Shown: positions 1-7,143, counted from the first letter of the stretch. The stretch is DNA of 10,013 nucleotides from Lachnoclostridium sp. UBA933 (GCA_002293545.1 DBDL01000092.1:1-10013), one strand, 5' to 3'. Translations and numbers: made by a program. Notes: generated by a model from the letters alone, not told the origin.

Positions 1-907
1 AAAGACGCAGTCCCTGGTCATTCCCTTTTCCGTTTGGCTCAAATTTTCCGATATATGCCGATTCACAGGCAATCACTTCGCCAATCCAACCGCCGCCTTT
101 CCATATCCGTGCAGACCCGGCAATATAATCCGTTCCTTCATACCAGTCCCAGCACCATTCCCTTACGTTTCCTGACATATCATATAATCCTAATTCATTT
201 TGTTTCTTTAATCCAATCGGTTTTGACTTACAATTATTTTTCTCGATGGCATCCCAATTCCAATCAATTAATAATTTTTCATCTCCCGATATTCTCCAGT
301 ACCAAGCCACCTCGTCTATCCCATTGCCTCCGCTGTATATGTAATCTTTCGTCTTCTGTCCGCCGCCGGCGGCATACTCCCATTCCCTATTCGTCGGCAG
401 ACGATACCCGTTTGCTTTTTTATTTATCTGAACAACCCATTTTAATTTATCTACGGTGCTGTCATTATCCGGGTCTTTTTTCTTTTTATTTATTTTGTAA
501 TACGGTTTCAGACCTTCTTTTTTGCTTCTTTTATTGCAATACTCAATACAATCATACCAACTGACCGTTTCTACCGGCAGATTCTCCCCTTTGAATCCGG
601 ACGGATTGTTTCCCATGATTTCTGTCCATTCCTTTTGCGTTACTTCATATTTCCCAATATAAAAATCTTTTACTTTTATCTTTTTCTCTGTATATTCGGA
701 GGTTATATTCTTGAATACCCCTCCCTTAACCAGTACAAATCTTTTAGTATCCTCCATCGCTTCCGAGTTATCCAAGTCTGCCGATGTCAAATCCGTACCG
801 GTTTTTTCCGCACTTGAATTTGCATTTGCTTCTTCCGTATCGCCGTCAGAACAAGACGTCAATATCATAATTGAAAATAAAATAATGAGAAAAAATGATT
901 TTTTCAT
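1..907 (-). CDS. Formylglycine-generating-enzyme-like (SUMF1/FGE domain) lipoprotein, 3' end cut by window
   Basis: I translated this gene from the minus strand; 302 codons are visible and no stop is reached before the window edge. The ATG at 907 has an AGGAG eight bases upstream (916-920). Residues 1-18 form a signal peptide ending in the lipobox LTSC, so Cys19 would be lipidated and the protein anchored outside the cell. An acidic, serine-rich linker (about 20-55) leads into an FGE-sulfatase fold with its usual landmarks: KYEVTQKEW (86-94), PVETVSWYDC (111-120), GYRLPTNREWEYAA (167-180), GLYDMSGNVREWCWDWY (240-256) and KGGGW (270-274). GNDQGLRL (295-302) matches the family's terminal G-F-R motif, so only a few residues are missing. 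Of the two catalytic cysteines of true formylglycine-generating enzymes, the first position is Gly276 and only the second (Cys281) is present. Sulfatase activation is therefore unlikely; a structural or binding role on the cell surface fits better. Confidence 0.88.
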   Translation of the reverse strand, partial: MKKSFFLIILFSIMILTSCSDGDTEEANANSSAEKTGTDLTSADLDNSEAMEDTKRFVLVKGGVFKNITSEYTEKKIKVKDFYIGKYEVTQKEWTEIMGNNPSGFKGENLPVETVSWYDCIEYCNKRSKKEGLKPYYKINKKKKDPDNDSTVDKLKWVVQINKKANGYRLPTNREWEYAAGGGQKTKDYIYSGGNGIDEVAWYWRISGDEKLLIDWNWDAIEKNNCKSKPIGLKKQNELGLYDMSGNVREWCWDWYEGTDYIAGSARIWKGGGWIGEVIACESAYIGKFEPNGKGNDQGLRL

Positions 908-968
908 TGATTTTTCTCCTTTCTGCTGATAGTATAAAGATAACTGTCATAACCTTATGTTGCTTATA

Positions 969-996
969 CTTCCCTCCAGGGGTACCGGAGGGGAAG
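969..996. repeat. GC-rich inverted repeat (hairpin), 9-bp stem
   Basis: CTTCCCTCC (969-977) pairs with GGAGGGGAAG (987-996) with one bulged G at 990, around a nine-base loop containing the palindrome GGTACC. No T-run follows on either strand, so it is not a standard intrinsic terminator. It lies about 60 bases upstream of the lipoprotein start and is GC-rich compared with its surroundings. It may be a remnant of a mobile or repeated element, or a protein-binding site. Confidence 0.45.
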
Positions 997-1313
997 TCTG
1001 ATGCAATTGTATACAGGTTAGCAGGTTACGTTACATAGCGGTTAAATGCCAATCAATACTTTTTTCTCAAGGTACCGATTAAGTTGTTGCATTGGCATAA
1101 CCGTTTTGGCAGTTAAACCCTTCACATACAAATGACTGATAATTCCAAGTGTTTCCCAGACCCATACCTGCGTTTCTTCATGCATTTATATGGTTGCAAA
1201 GGTAATCGTATGGGTATCACCAACCTATATACTCCAATATTGGTTCTCACCGCTTGTATATAGAAAACTTATTATTATATGCCCCGAAATAATACATTAT
1301 TACTATTTATTCT

Positions 1314-1347
1314 AAATTTACTATATCATACCATGATTAGTATATTT
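1314..1347. repeat. Imperfect AT-rich inverted repeat upstream of the glycosyltransferase
   Basis: The left arm AAATTTACTATATCAT (1314-1329) and right arm ATGATTAGTATATTT (1333-1347) are inverted copies with one mismatch and one bulged base, separated by three bases. It lies about 210 bases upstream of the glycosyltransferase start. It could be an operator or a transcript hairpin. Such dyads arise by chance more easily in AT-rich DNA, so the function is uncertain. Confidence 0.4.
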
Positions 1348-1555
1348 AGACAATCCTATATTGAACGTATTTTTTAAAATATTACAGATTAAAATTTGTA
1401 TCAATATTTTTTTGCAAATTTACTATAATTTATACAATATACTTTTTATCTATCAAAAATTACATTGTTTTTATAATATCTATAATTAAGATGGGTGTGT
1501 GTTTTACTAGCTATAAGGAATATTAACCACAAATATATTGTCGGAGGAGGAAATT

Positions 1556-2665
1556 ATGAATGATCGAAAAATTGATTTTATTGTCGCAGTAAATCATGAA
1601 AGATATTTTGAAGAATGCAAATTTTATATTGAGAAGCTAATCGTTCCGGAAGGTTATGAGATCGGTCTGTTAAGTATCAGTGACGGACAGTCAATGACCT
1701 CGGCATATAATGAAGGCATGTCTGCTTCACAGGCAAAATATAAAGTCTATCTGCATCAGGATGTCTTTATTTTAAACAAAGAATTTATTTTTGATATTCT
1801 GAATATTTTTATGAACGATTCTGCGATTGGGATGATGGGGGTTTTTGGATGTGAAAACATACCGGAAGACAGCGTTTTTTTTAGCAATTGGGATATTGGC
1901 AAGATAGTGGCGGATAACACAGGTGAACTTTTTACTTTTAATAAGAATCCCGATAAACCGTATATTCCGGTAAAAGCAATTGATGGGTTAATCATGATAA
2001 CTCAGTATGACCTGCCATGGAGAGAGGATATCTTTCAGGATTGGGATTTTTATGATGTATCCCAATCCTTTGAATTTCGCAGGAAAGGATATCAAGTCGT
2101 AATTCCCTTTCAAAAAGAAGCTTGGTGTTTACATGACTGCGGTATAAGCAAGCTGCGAGGATATGAAAAAAGCAGAACAATATTCATAAATGAATATTGT
2201 TCTGAAGAAGCAAAAAAGAATCCTGTCACTGCTCATGAGTATCTGAATAAGGAAGTGGAACAGGCGGAGAGTCTTTACCGCCGTACCGTCGCTTTATTTG
2301 AAAACAGGGAGATTGATAAAATCACTAATATACTAATGGATATAGATTATGAAACTATTTTTCATTCAAAACTCCGAATTATGTTTATTGCAATGAGTAT
2401 CCATAATATTGAAAAAGACGATATCCAACGCGATTACGATTTTTTTATTGATAATTATCATTCATGGGCGGATTTCTGCAATTTTTATCAAGAGATAAAA
2501 TTCATGCTGCGAAGAATCGAGCAAGGCTATTCTGATAAAAAAGATATTGCATTTTTACAAACCCTATACTCCGAAAAAAAAGTTTCAAAATTTGCGCTGT
2601 ATGTTTTTATTGAGCGGTACTTAGCCGAAAAAGAAAAAGCTTACACTTTTCTTTTCCAGCATTAA
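1556..2665 (+). CDS. GT2-like glycosyltransferase (Glyco_tranf_2_5 / StrF-related), 369 aa
   Basis: I chose the ATG at 1556 because GGAGGAGG (1543-1550) lies five bases upstream; a longer reading from TTG at 1538 would put this site inside the gene. Residues 1 to about 215 resemble the PF13712-type GT-A domain: SDGQSMTSAYNEG (42-54), the HQDV metal-binding-type motif (67-70), AIDGLIM (141-147), DWDFYDVSQSFEFRRKGYQV (162-181) and CLHDCG (191-196). About 150 further residues (220-369) are mostly helical and not recognised. There is no signal peptide or membrane segment, so the enzyme should be cytoplasmic, adding a sugar from a nucleotide donor to a surface glycan or protein. It stands alone, with no polysaccharide cluster beside it, so donor and acceptor cannot be inferred. 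The neighbouring gene is convergent, with only 28 bases between the two stop codons. Confidence 0.85.
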   Translation: MNDRKIDFIVAVNHERYFEECKFYIEKLIVPEGYEIGLLSISDGQSMTSAYNEGMSASQAKYKVYLHQDVFILNKEFIFDILNIFMNDSAIGMMGVFGCENIPEDSVFFSNWDIGKIVADNTGELFTFNKNPDKPYIPVKAIDGLIMITQYDLPWREDIFQDWDFYDVSQSFEFRRKGYQVVIPFQKEAWCLHDCGISKLRGYEKSRTIFINEYCSEEAKKNPVTAHEYLNKEVEQAESLYRRTVALFENREIDKITNILMDIDYETIFHSKLRIMFIAMSIHNIEKDDIQRDYDFFIDNYHSWADFCNFYQEIKFMLRRIEQGYSDKKDIAFLQTLYSEKKVSKFALYVFIERYLAEKEKAYTFLFQH

Positions 2666-2693
2666 TTCATCAAACATGTTATCTCTTGGGATA

Positions 2694-3233
2694 TCAACAC
2701 TTGTATGTTTTTTTGTGTGCCTTAATTTTTTTCATTGCCCAGCCATAATGACTGGCTGTAGTGGATACGCAATAGCTCCCGACGGTATTGGTTCCTGCCC
2801 ACGGAAAAATTCCTTTGGAAAACAATTCATCATTTGAAAAATGATTTATCAGTTTTATAATAGTTTCATGGCTTTCCTTTACCATTTCTTTCGCATCATG
2901 GAGTGATGTGCCCTGATGCTTCTCCCAAAACCCCACATTCATTTGTCCATAGGATCTCCAATTATACGGTGCCGGCAAAAATGGCTTCTGTTCTCCTTTT
3001 TGATTGGATTCAACCCAATCCAGCAGCAATTGATGCCACTCGTACAAATGGACAAGTACGTCACGCAAATTCTTATCCCGTTCCCAGTGTGCCTCCTTGC
3101 CGGCAAAGGCGTTTCCAAAATCGAATGCCGCTTTCTGTTCATCTGCGGTCATAGAATCAATCAGTTCCCACATTTTTTCAAATTCTCCGTTTGCCGCTTT
3201 CAATAAATCTGGTTTTGTCGTTGGTCTAGCCAT
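2694..3233 (-). CDS. ClbS/DfsB family four-helix-bundle protein (DUF1706), 179 aa
   Basis: The start ATG at 3233 has GGAGGA (3241-3246) seven bases upstream. The full length (179 aa) and pattern match the DinB-like DUF1706/ClbS family: an N-terminal MARPTTKPDLL (1-11), an acidic helix with WELIDSMT (22-29), RDVLVHLYEWHQLLLDW (57-73), the YNWRSYGQMN segment (90-99) and a C-terminal SHYGWAMKKIKAHKK (161-175). The protein is soluble, with no signal peptide. The founding member ClbS protects colibactin-producing E. coli by opening the toxin's cyclopropane warhead. Most family members in Firmicutes are unstudied, and there is no toxin biosynthesis cluster here, so detoxification or general stress protection is only an analogy. 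It lies downstream of, and on the same strand as, the WYL regulator and is probably controlled by it through the dyad in the gap. Confidence 0.85.
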   Translation of the reverse strand: MARPTTKPDLLKAANGEFEKMWELIDSMTADEQKAAFDFGNAFAGKEAHWERDKNLRDVLVHLYEWHQLLLDWVESNQKGEQKPFLPAPYNWRSYGQMNVGFWEKHQGTSLHDAKEMVKESHETIIKLINHFSNDELFSKGIFPWAGTNTVGSYCVSTTASHYGWAMKKIKAHKKTYKC

Positions 3234-3256
3234 AATTTGTTCCTCCGTTTTTTTTA

Positions 3257-3292
3257 TATATGAAATGACAGTTTTTTATGTCGTTTCATATA
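3257..3292. promoter_or_regulatory. Candidate operator: 14-bp inverted repeat in the ClbS-type gene leader
   Basis: ATATGAAATGACA (3258-3270) is repeated in inverted form as TGTCGTTTCATAT (3279-3291). The flanking T/A (3257/3292) also pairs, and there is a single mismatch (3266 against 3283) around an eight-base spacer. It lies between the likely transcription start and the ribosome binding site of the ClbS-type gene. No T-run follows on either strand, so it is not a terminator. TGAC/GTCA-type half-sites are typical of YafY-like WYL regulators, and one is encoded immediately upstream. A leader RNA hairpin is the alternative. Confidence 0.6.
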
Positions 3293-3313
3293 GTATTCAG
3301 TTCTATTAATACC

Positions 3314-3348
3314 ATTATACAATATATAAAGTGACTACTGTATGTCAT
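3314..3348 (-). promoter_or_regulatory. Candidate promoter of the ClbS-type gene, with a second weak dyad
   Basis: A perfect TATAAT on the minus strand (3319-3314) sits about 80 bases upstream of the ClbS-type start, with a predicted transcription start near 3307. No good -35 is found at 16-18 bases. Instead a GTGAC (3331-3335) / GTCAT (3344-3348) dyad covers that region. The pattern suggests a regulator-dependent promoter, but the second dyad is short and could be chance. Confidence 0.4.
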
Positions 3349-3349
3349 C

Positions 3350-4261
3350 TTATAAATCATAATATAATTTTTTTATATTTTCTGCCTGCTTCCGCAAAGT
3401 TTCTCTGACGTTTTGCGGTTCCATTACCCGCACAGCCGTACCGAATGACAACAAAAAACCAAGAAGCCAATCGTCATTCGGCAAATCTTTTATTACTGTA
3501 AAGGAACCGTCTTTATTTTTTTGAATATCTTTTTCATCAAACTCGTCATATACCCGATAGGCACTCTCAGCAGAAAACTCCAGTTTCAGATGAACAAGCA
3601 CCGGTGATGACACGTTTTCGGTTTCTATAAACGGCGGAGTGAAATCTTGCCCTGCGAAGCTTTCCTCGGATACTTTTACCTGAAGCATCCGACTGACTTT
3701 AAATGTCCGATAATCCTCTTTTTGCAGGCAATATGCCTGAATATACCATGCTGCGAATTTAAAAATGAGTTTTAAGGGGTACACGGTCCTGTTTTTTGTT
3801 TCACCATAAGAACTTGGGTAGGCAAAAGAAATGGAACGTTTCTCTATGACTGCATTTTTAAGCAGTTCAAACTTTTCGTTATCTTCCTCCGATTTTCCCC
3901 AACGAGAAAAATCAACTTCTATCCAGTTGGTATCTGTCTTAGAAAATAATGTGCCAAGCTTTGAAATAATATTATCCGCATTGATATGCTGTGTGGACGC
4001 AAGACTTTGTAATGCTATTAAAATTTGATTCTGTTCCTCCTCCGAGATGGTTGTTTTATTCAAGATAAAACTATCCAGTATTGAAATGCCCCCTCCCTTC
4101 CCTCTCGTTGTATAAATAGGAATACCTGCCATTGTAAGCGCTTCTATATCGCGTAAAATTGTTCTTTTCGATACCTCAAAATATGCCGCTAATTCATTGG
4201 CAGTAATGCTCTTTTTGTCCAATAGGATATATATGATTTCAAATAATCTGTATATCTGCAT
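3350..4261 (-). CDS. YafY-type transcriptional regulator: HTH_11 + WYL + WCX domains, 303 aa
   Basis: The ATG at 4261 is preceded by GAGG (4267-4270) five bases away. Residues 1-60 are a winged helix-turn-helix of the DeoR/HTH_11 type: ITANELAAYFEVSKRTILRD (19-38) contains the recognition helix, and GIPIYTTRGKGGG (46-58) is the wing. Residues about 130-200 are a WYL domain, with the namesake motif read as WYI (172-174) and the conserved tract RTFKVSRM (185-192). Residues about 218-295 are the WCX dimerisation region. The length is normal for the family. WYL domains bind small ligands or nucleic acids and switch DNA binding. The gene lies upstream of the ClbS-type gene on the same strand, with a dyad between them, so that gene is the likely target. 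The ligand is unknown. Confidence 0.9.
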   Translation of the reverse strand: MQIYRLFEIIYILLDKKSITANELAAYFEVSKRTILRDIEALTMAGIPIYTTRGKGGGISILDSFILNKTTISEEEQNQILIALQSLASTQHINADNIISKLGTLFSKTDTNWIEVDFSRWGKSEEDNEKFELLKNAVIEKRSISFAYPSSYGETKNRTVYPLKLIFKFAAWYIQAYCLQKEDYRTFKVSRMLQVKVSEESFAGQDFTPPFIETENVSSPVLVHLKLEFSAESAYRVYDEFDEKDIQKNKDGSFTVIKDLPNDDWLLGFLLSFGTAVRVMEPQNVRETLRKQAENIKKLYYDL

Positions 4262-4324
4262 GTTATCCTCTTTTCATTGATTGAATTATTTTTATATGAT
4301 TTTGCTTTCTTATTCTTTTATCGG

Positions 4325-4690
4325 AGCATTACCGAAACGGATTTAGGGACGGAAGAATTGGCGCATATGGAAATTGTTTGCGCAATTGTTCACCAGTTGA
4401 CAAGGAACTTATCACCGGAAGAAATTAAAGCACAGGGATTTGAAGATTATTATGTTGACCATACCGTCGGAATCTATCCTCAATCTGCGGGCGGTGTACC
4501 GGCAACCGCTTTAGTAATGCAGAGCAAAGGCGACCCGATTACGGATTTGCATGAGGATATGGCAGCCGAGCAAAAAGCCCGTACCACTTATGATAATATT
4601 CTCCGGCTTGTTCACGATCCTGAAATCTGCGATCCGATTCGATTCCTTCGGGAAAGAGAAATTGTTCACTTCCAGAGATTCGGTGATGCG
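4325..4690 (+). pseudogene. cotJC: Truncated manganese catalase (CotJC-like spore coat protein) fragment
   Basis: The reading frame from about 4325 to 4690 matches the C-terminal two-thirds of CotJC/Mn-catalases: GTEELAHMEIVCAIVHQLTR, YYVDHTVGIYPQSAGGVPA, SKGDPITDLHEDMAAEQKAR and FLREREIVHFQRFG. Numbering from the TTG at 4277, the di-manganese ligand positions E27 and H30, E98 and H131 are present; the 98-to-131 spacing equals that of the last two ligands in the known enzyme. The N-terminal helix with the first ligand glutamate is absent. The frame stays open upstream only to the TTG, with no ribosome binding site, and that stretch is a hydrophobic sequence unlike the family. After residue 138 the sequence also leaves the family and runs on to a stop at 4825. 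I read this as a deletion remnant. The intact gene would make a catalase-like spore coat protein. Confidence 0.8.
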
Positions 4691-4772
4691 AAGCTTACTG
4701 ATTTAAGTATTTATCGTGATAGTTTTGTTAATTTTACGCAAATACTCATCATTTTTGTGCACTGCTGCTTTT

Positions 4773-4800
4773 TTGAGATCCATATATGCTACCATATCAT
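4773..4800 (+). promoter_or_regulatory. Candidate sigma-A-type promoter of the STAS-phosphatase-transporter operon
   Basis: TTGAGA (4773-4778) and TATCAT (4795-4800) are each one base from consensus, separated by 16 bases. They lie about 80 bases before the first gene of the operon. The pair sits in the nonconserved tail after the catalase remnant. A weaker TTGGAA/TAAATA pair at 4832-4859 would leave almost no leader. Confidence 0.4.
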
Positions 4801-4881
4801 TATTGCGTTATATGAAAAAACGTGAACGCGGTTGGAAAATCAATAATATTACATAAATAACTTATATGGAGGGAATGTATT

Positions 4882-5199
4882 GTGACAATCAACAAAGTAC
4901 AGAAAAACGGAAAACTCATACTTGACATTGAAGGACGGCTGGACACTGCTACCGCACCGCAATTACAGGGAGTGCTGATCCCCGCATTTGACGATTGCAA
5001 AGAAATCGCACTGGATTTTGCTGAACTGGTGTATGTTTCTTCAGCTGGATTGCGCGTACTGCTAATGGGTCAGAAGCAAGCGAAGAAAACAGACGGCACC
5101 ATGACACTTCAAAACGTATCGGACGAGGTTATGGAGGTTCTGGAAATGACCGGGTTTACGGATATGCTGACAATTGAACAGCAGCGGAATTTTTTATAA
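4882..5199 (+). CDS. STAS-domain anti-anti-sigma-factor-like protein, 105 aa
   Basis: I chose the GTG start at 4882 because GGAGGG (4868-4873) lies eight bases upstream. The whole protein is one STAS domain of the SpoIIAA/RsbV type: GRLDTATAPQLQ (18-29), the hydrophobic strand EIALDFAEL (41-49), and YVSSAGLRVLL (51-61), which holds the serine pair S53/S54 at the position where family members are phosphorylated (S54 more likely), then the final helix near EMTGFTDML. In partner switching the unphosphorylated form binds an anti-sigma kinase; that kinase phosphorylates it and a PP2C phosphatase reverses this. Both partners are in this operon: the phosphatase begins 15 bases downstream and an RsbW-like kinase is the fifth gene. 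No sigma factor is seen, so the output may be elsewhere in the genome or may not be a sigma factor. Confidence 0.92.
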   Translation: MTINKVQKNGKLILDIEGRLDTATAPQLQGVLIPAFDDCKEIALDFAELVYVSSAGLRVLLMGQKQAKKTDGTMTLQNVSDEVMEVLEMTGFTDMLTIEQQRNFL

Positions 5200-5214
5200 T
5201 AGGAGCGGCAAAAC

Positions 5215-7113
5215 ATGAAAAAGCATTCATCCGGGGGGCTTAATCGTCCGCTTGGCAAGACAATCACCATAACGGTGCTGATTATTACGGTCATAGCGTT
5301 TGGGATCATTACCTTTGTTATCGCAAAAATCGTTTACGATCAATCAAAATCGCAGTCGTTAGAGATTGCTCGCGGCAAAACCGAAACCGTGGCGGCACAG
5401 ATGGATGGTTTTATCCACAGTTATGAAACCGCCGCCGAGAACAATGTGTTTACGTTGGCACCCTTTCCTAATGAGGATGACGAGTTTTACCTGGGGCTTA
5501 TGCAAAACCAGACGCAGTCCAGCGAGATCAATTTTCGGGATGTGTATGTCGGGTTTGCAGACAGACGGCTGCCCATCACCGGTCTTAGCACGGTATTTCC
5601 CGATGATTATGACGCACGCACCCGTCCGTGGTTCACAAAGGCGATAAAAAACCCAGATCAAGCATATATATTCGAGCCGTATTTTGACCCGGTCTTAAGC
5701 GAAATGACTTTTACAATTTCACGTGCGATTAAAGGCGATACGGGCGGCATTTGGGGCGTTTATGCGATGGATATCACAACGCAGCAATTGCAGGATTATG
5801 TAGATATCGCAAACAATACCGATGACGGGAGCTATTACTTCGTAATGAACGGGGACGGGGACCTGTTCTCCCACCCCAACTCCGCACTGGCACCGCAGCC
5901 GGACGGTACCATCACCAACATGACCACACATGGCAATGGCAGCAGCGAGGCGCTTTATAAGTATATCGTTTCGGAAAACCATGACGATGCTATGGCGTTT
6001 ACCAACGCCAGCAGAACCGGAAGCTATTATTACACCGCATCCCGGGCTGAGATATCGGGCTGGTATGTTGTAGGGGCAGTGCCGGTTGTCAGCATTATGA
6101 CACCGGTGTATACGACATTGGCGATCATCATCTCCATATTTATTGTTACAGCCGCCGTTGTCATACTTGTACTTCGCCGCAGCGTCGGCAAATGTGTTGT
6201 ACAGCCTGTCGTGGAAATACAGGGTGCGACGGAGCGTATCGCGGGCGGTGATTTCGACTATAGGATGATATCACAAATGCCGGGTGAGTTGGGCGCACTA
6301 TCAAATGCAATTCATGCTATGGCGGATGACCTAAAGAGCTATATAGCCAACCTGACTGCCGTGACTGCCGAAAAAGAACGCATCGGTGCGGAGCTTAACG
6401 TGGCGGCGCAGATACAGACCGATATGCTGCCGAGCATCTTCCCGGCATTTCCCGGACGCCCAGAGTTCGAAATATATGCAAGTATGCAGCCGGCAAAAGA
6501 GGTCGGCGGCGATTTCTATGATTTCTTCTTGATTAATGATAACACACTCGCGGTCGTGATGGCAGACGTATCCGGCAAGGGCGTTCCTGCCGCGTTGTTT
6601 ATGGTGATAACAAAAACTCTCATACAGAATACTGCGCTATCCGGCAAGACGCCGGAAGTCGTGTTTGAAATAGTGAATAAGATGCTGTGTAACCACAACG
6701 ATGCAGGGATGTTTGTGACAGCCATACTCGGCTATCTGGATATCTCATTAGGCAAATTCACCTTCACAAACGCCGGGCATAATCCGCCGCTTATACGCAA
6801 AAACAACAGATTTGAATGGCTGAAAACCAAAGTCAGCTTTGTGCTGGCCGGTGACGAGGATACCTTCTACCGACAGCAAGAAATAGAGCTGCAGCCCGGC
6901 GATGAGCTGTTTCTGTACACCGATGGTGTGACTGAGGCAGTGAACAACAAGGAAGAACTGTTCACTGCCCCAAGGTTGCTGGAAACAGCCAACACCAACT
7001 TAGACAAACCATTAAAAGAATTTACGACAGCAATAAAGAGCGAAATAGACAAATTCGCAGACGGCGCTGAGCAGGCAGACGATATAACCATGCTGGCACT
7101 ACGGTACACATAA
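5215..7113 (+). CDS. Membrane-bound PP2C/SpoIIE-RsbU phosphatase with extracellular dCache sensor and HAMP, 632 aa
   Basis: The ATG at 5215 follows AGGAG (5201-5205). In order: a short cytoplasmic tail, TM1 (about 17-41), an extracellular dCache_1 sensor (about 45-290), TM2 (about 298-320), HAMP (about 321-375), a helical linker (about 383-405, AEKERIGAELNVAAQIQ) of the kind that switches these phosphatases, and a PP2C/SpoIIE domain (about 415-632). The phosphatase metal-binding aspartates are present: EVGGDFYD (D433), MADVSGKG (D451), LYTDGVTEA (D570) and ADDITML (D623); FTNAGHNPP (517-525) is also typical. The sensor contains Y132-x4-R137-x-W139-F140, then Y156 and D186, which matches the published amino-acid-binding dCache pattern. 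The inferred role is to sense an external amino acid and dephosphorylate the STAS protein encoded just upstream. The complete motif set suggests an active enzyme. Confidence 0.93.
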   Translation: MKKHSSGGLNRPLGKTITITVLIITVIAFGIITFVIAKIVYDQSKSQSLEIARGKTETVAAQMDGFIHSYETAAENNVFTLAPFPNEDDEFYLGLMQNQTQSSEINFRDVYVGFADRRLPITGLSTVFPDDYDARTRPWFTKAIKNPDQAYIFEPYFDPVLSEMTFTISRAIKGDTGGIWGVYAMDITTQQLQDYVDIANNTDDGSYYFVMNGDGDLFSHPNSALAPQPDGTITNMTTHGNGSSEALYKYIVSENHDDAMAFTNASRTGSYYYTASRAEISGWYVVGAVPVVSIMTPVYTTLAIIISIFIVTAAVVILVLRRSVGKCVVQPVVEIQGATERIAGGDFDYRMISQMPGELGALSNAIHAMADDLKSYIANLTAVTAEKERIGAELNVAAQIQTDMLPSIFPAFPGRPEFEIYASMQPAKEVGGDFYDFFLINDNTLAVVMADVSGKGVPAALFMVITKTLIQNTALSGKTPEVVFEIVNKMLCNHNDAGMFVTAILGYLDISLGKFTFTNAGHNPPLIRKNNRFEWLKTKVSFVLAGDEDTFYRQQEIELQPGDELFLYTDGVTEAVNNKEELFTAPRLLETANTNLDKPLKEFTTAIKSEIDKFADGAEQADDITMLALRYT

Positions 7114-7143
7114 AGATAAGTACAGGATGAAGGGATTGAATAC

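Larger units (their letters stand above)
908..1555. other. Long AT-rich intergenic region with no convincing gene
   Basis: This 648-base stretch separates the divergently transcribed lipoprotein and glycosyltransferase genes, so it should hold both promoters. About 1260-1540 is extremely AT-rich. TATAAT hexamers occur at 1424-1429, 1472-1477 and 1481-1486 on the plus strand, but none has a good -35 at 16-18 bases, so I do not assign a promoter. About 960-1260 is less AT-rich and looks different in character. Its only protein-like reading is a 47-codon minus-strand frame (1185-1042), which has no ribosome binding site and has two in-frame stops just upstream. This could be a decayed gene end; I do not recognise it. 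Confidence 0.6.

Noticed and set aside
34..929. Plus-strand open frames across the left end
   Set aside because: They are antisense to the FGE-like lipoprotein, lack ribosome binding sites and have no family resemblance, whereas the minus strand carries clear FGE motifs.
1538..1555. TTG start for the glycosyltransferase, adding six residues
   Set aside because: The GGAGGAGG site lies inside this extension and is correctly spaced for the ATG at 1556.
2666..2720. Possible terminator between the convergent glycosyltransferase and ClbS-type genes
   Set aside because: AAACAT (2671-2676) can pair with ATGTTT (2705-2710) before a T-run, but the loop is too long and the inner stem is poor. No reliable terminator is visible.
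4277..4324. TTG-initiated N terminus for the catalase fragment
   Set aside because: It has no ribosome binding site, its hydrophobic sequence is unlike the family, and it overlaps the region where the WYL gene's promoter should lie.
4805..4829. GCGTT/AACGC inverted repeat before the STAS gene
   Set aside because: Only five base pairs with a 15-base loop and no T-run; too weak to call an operator or terminator.
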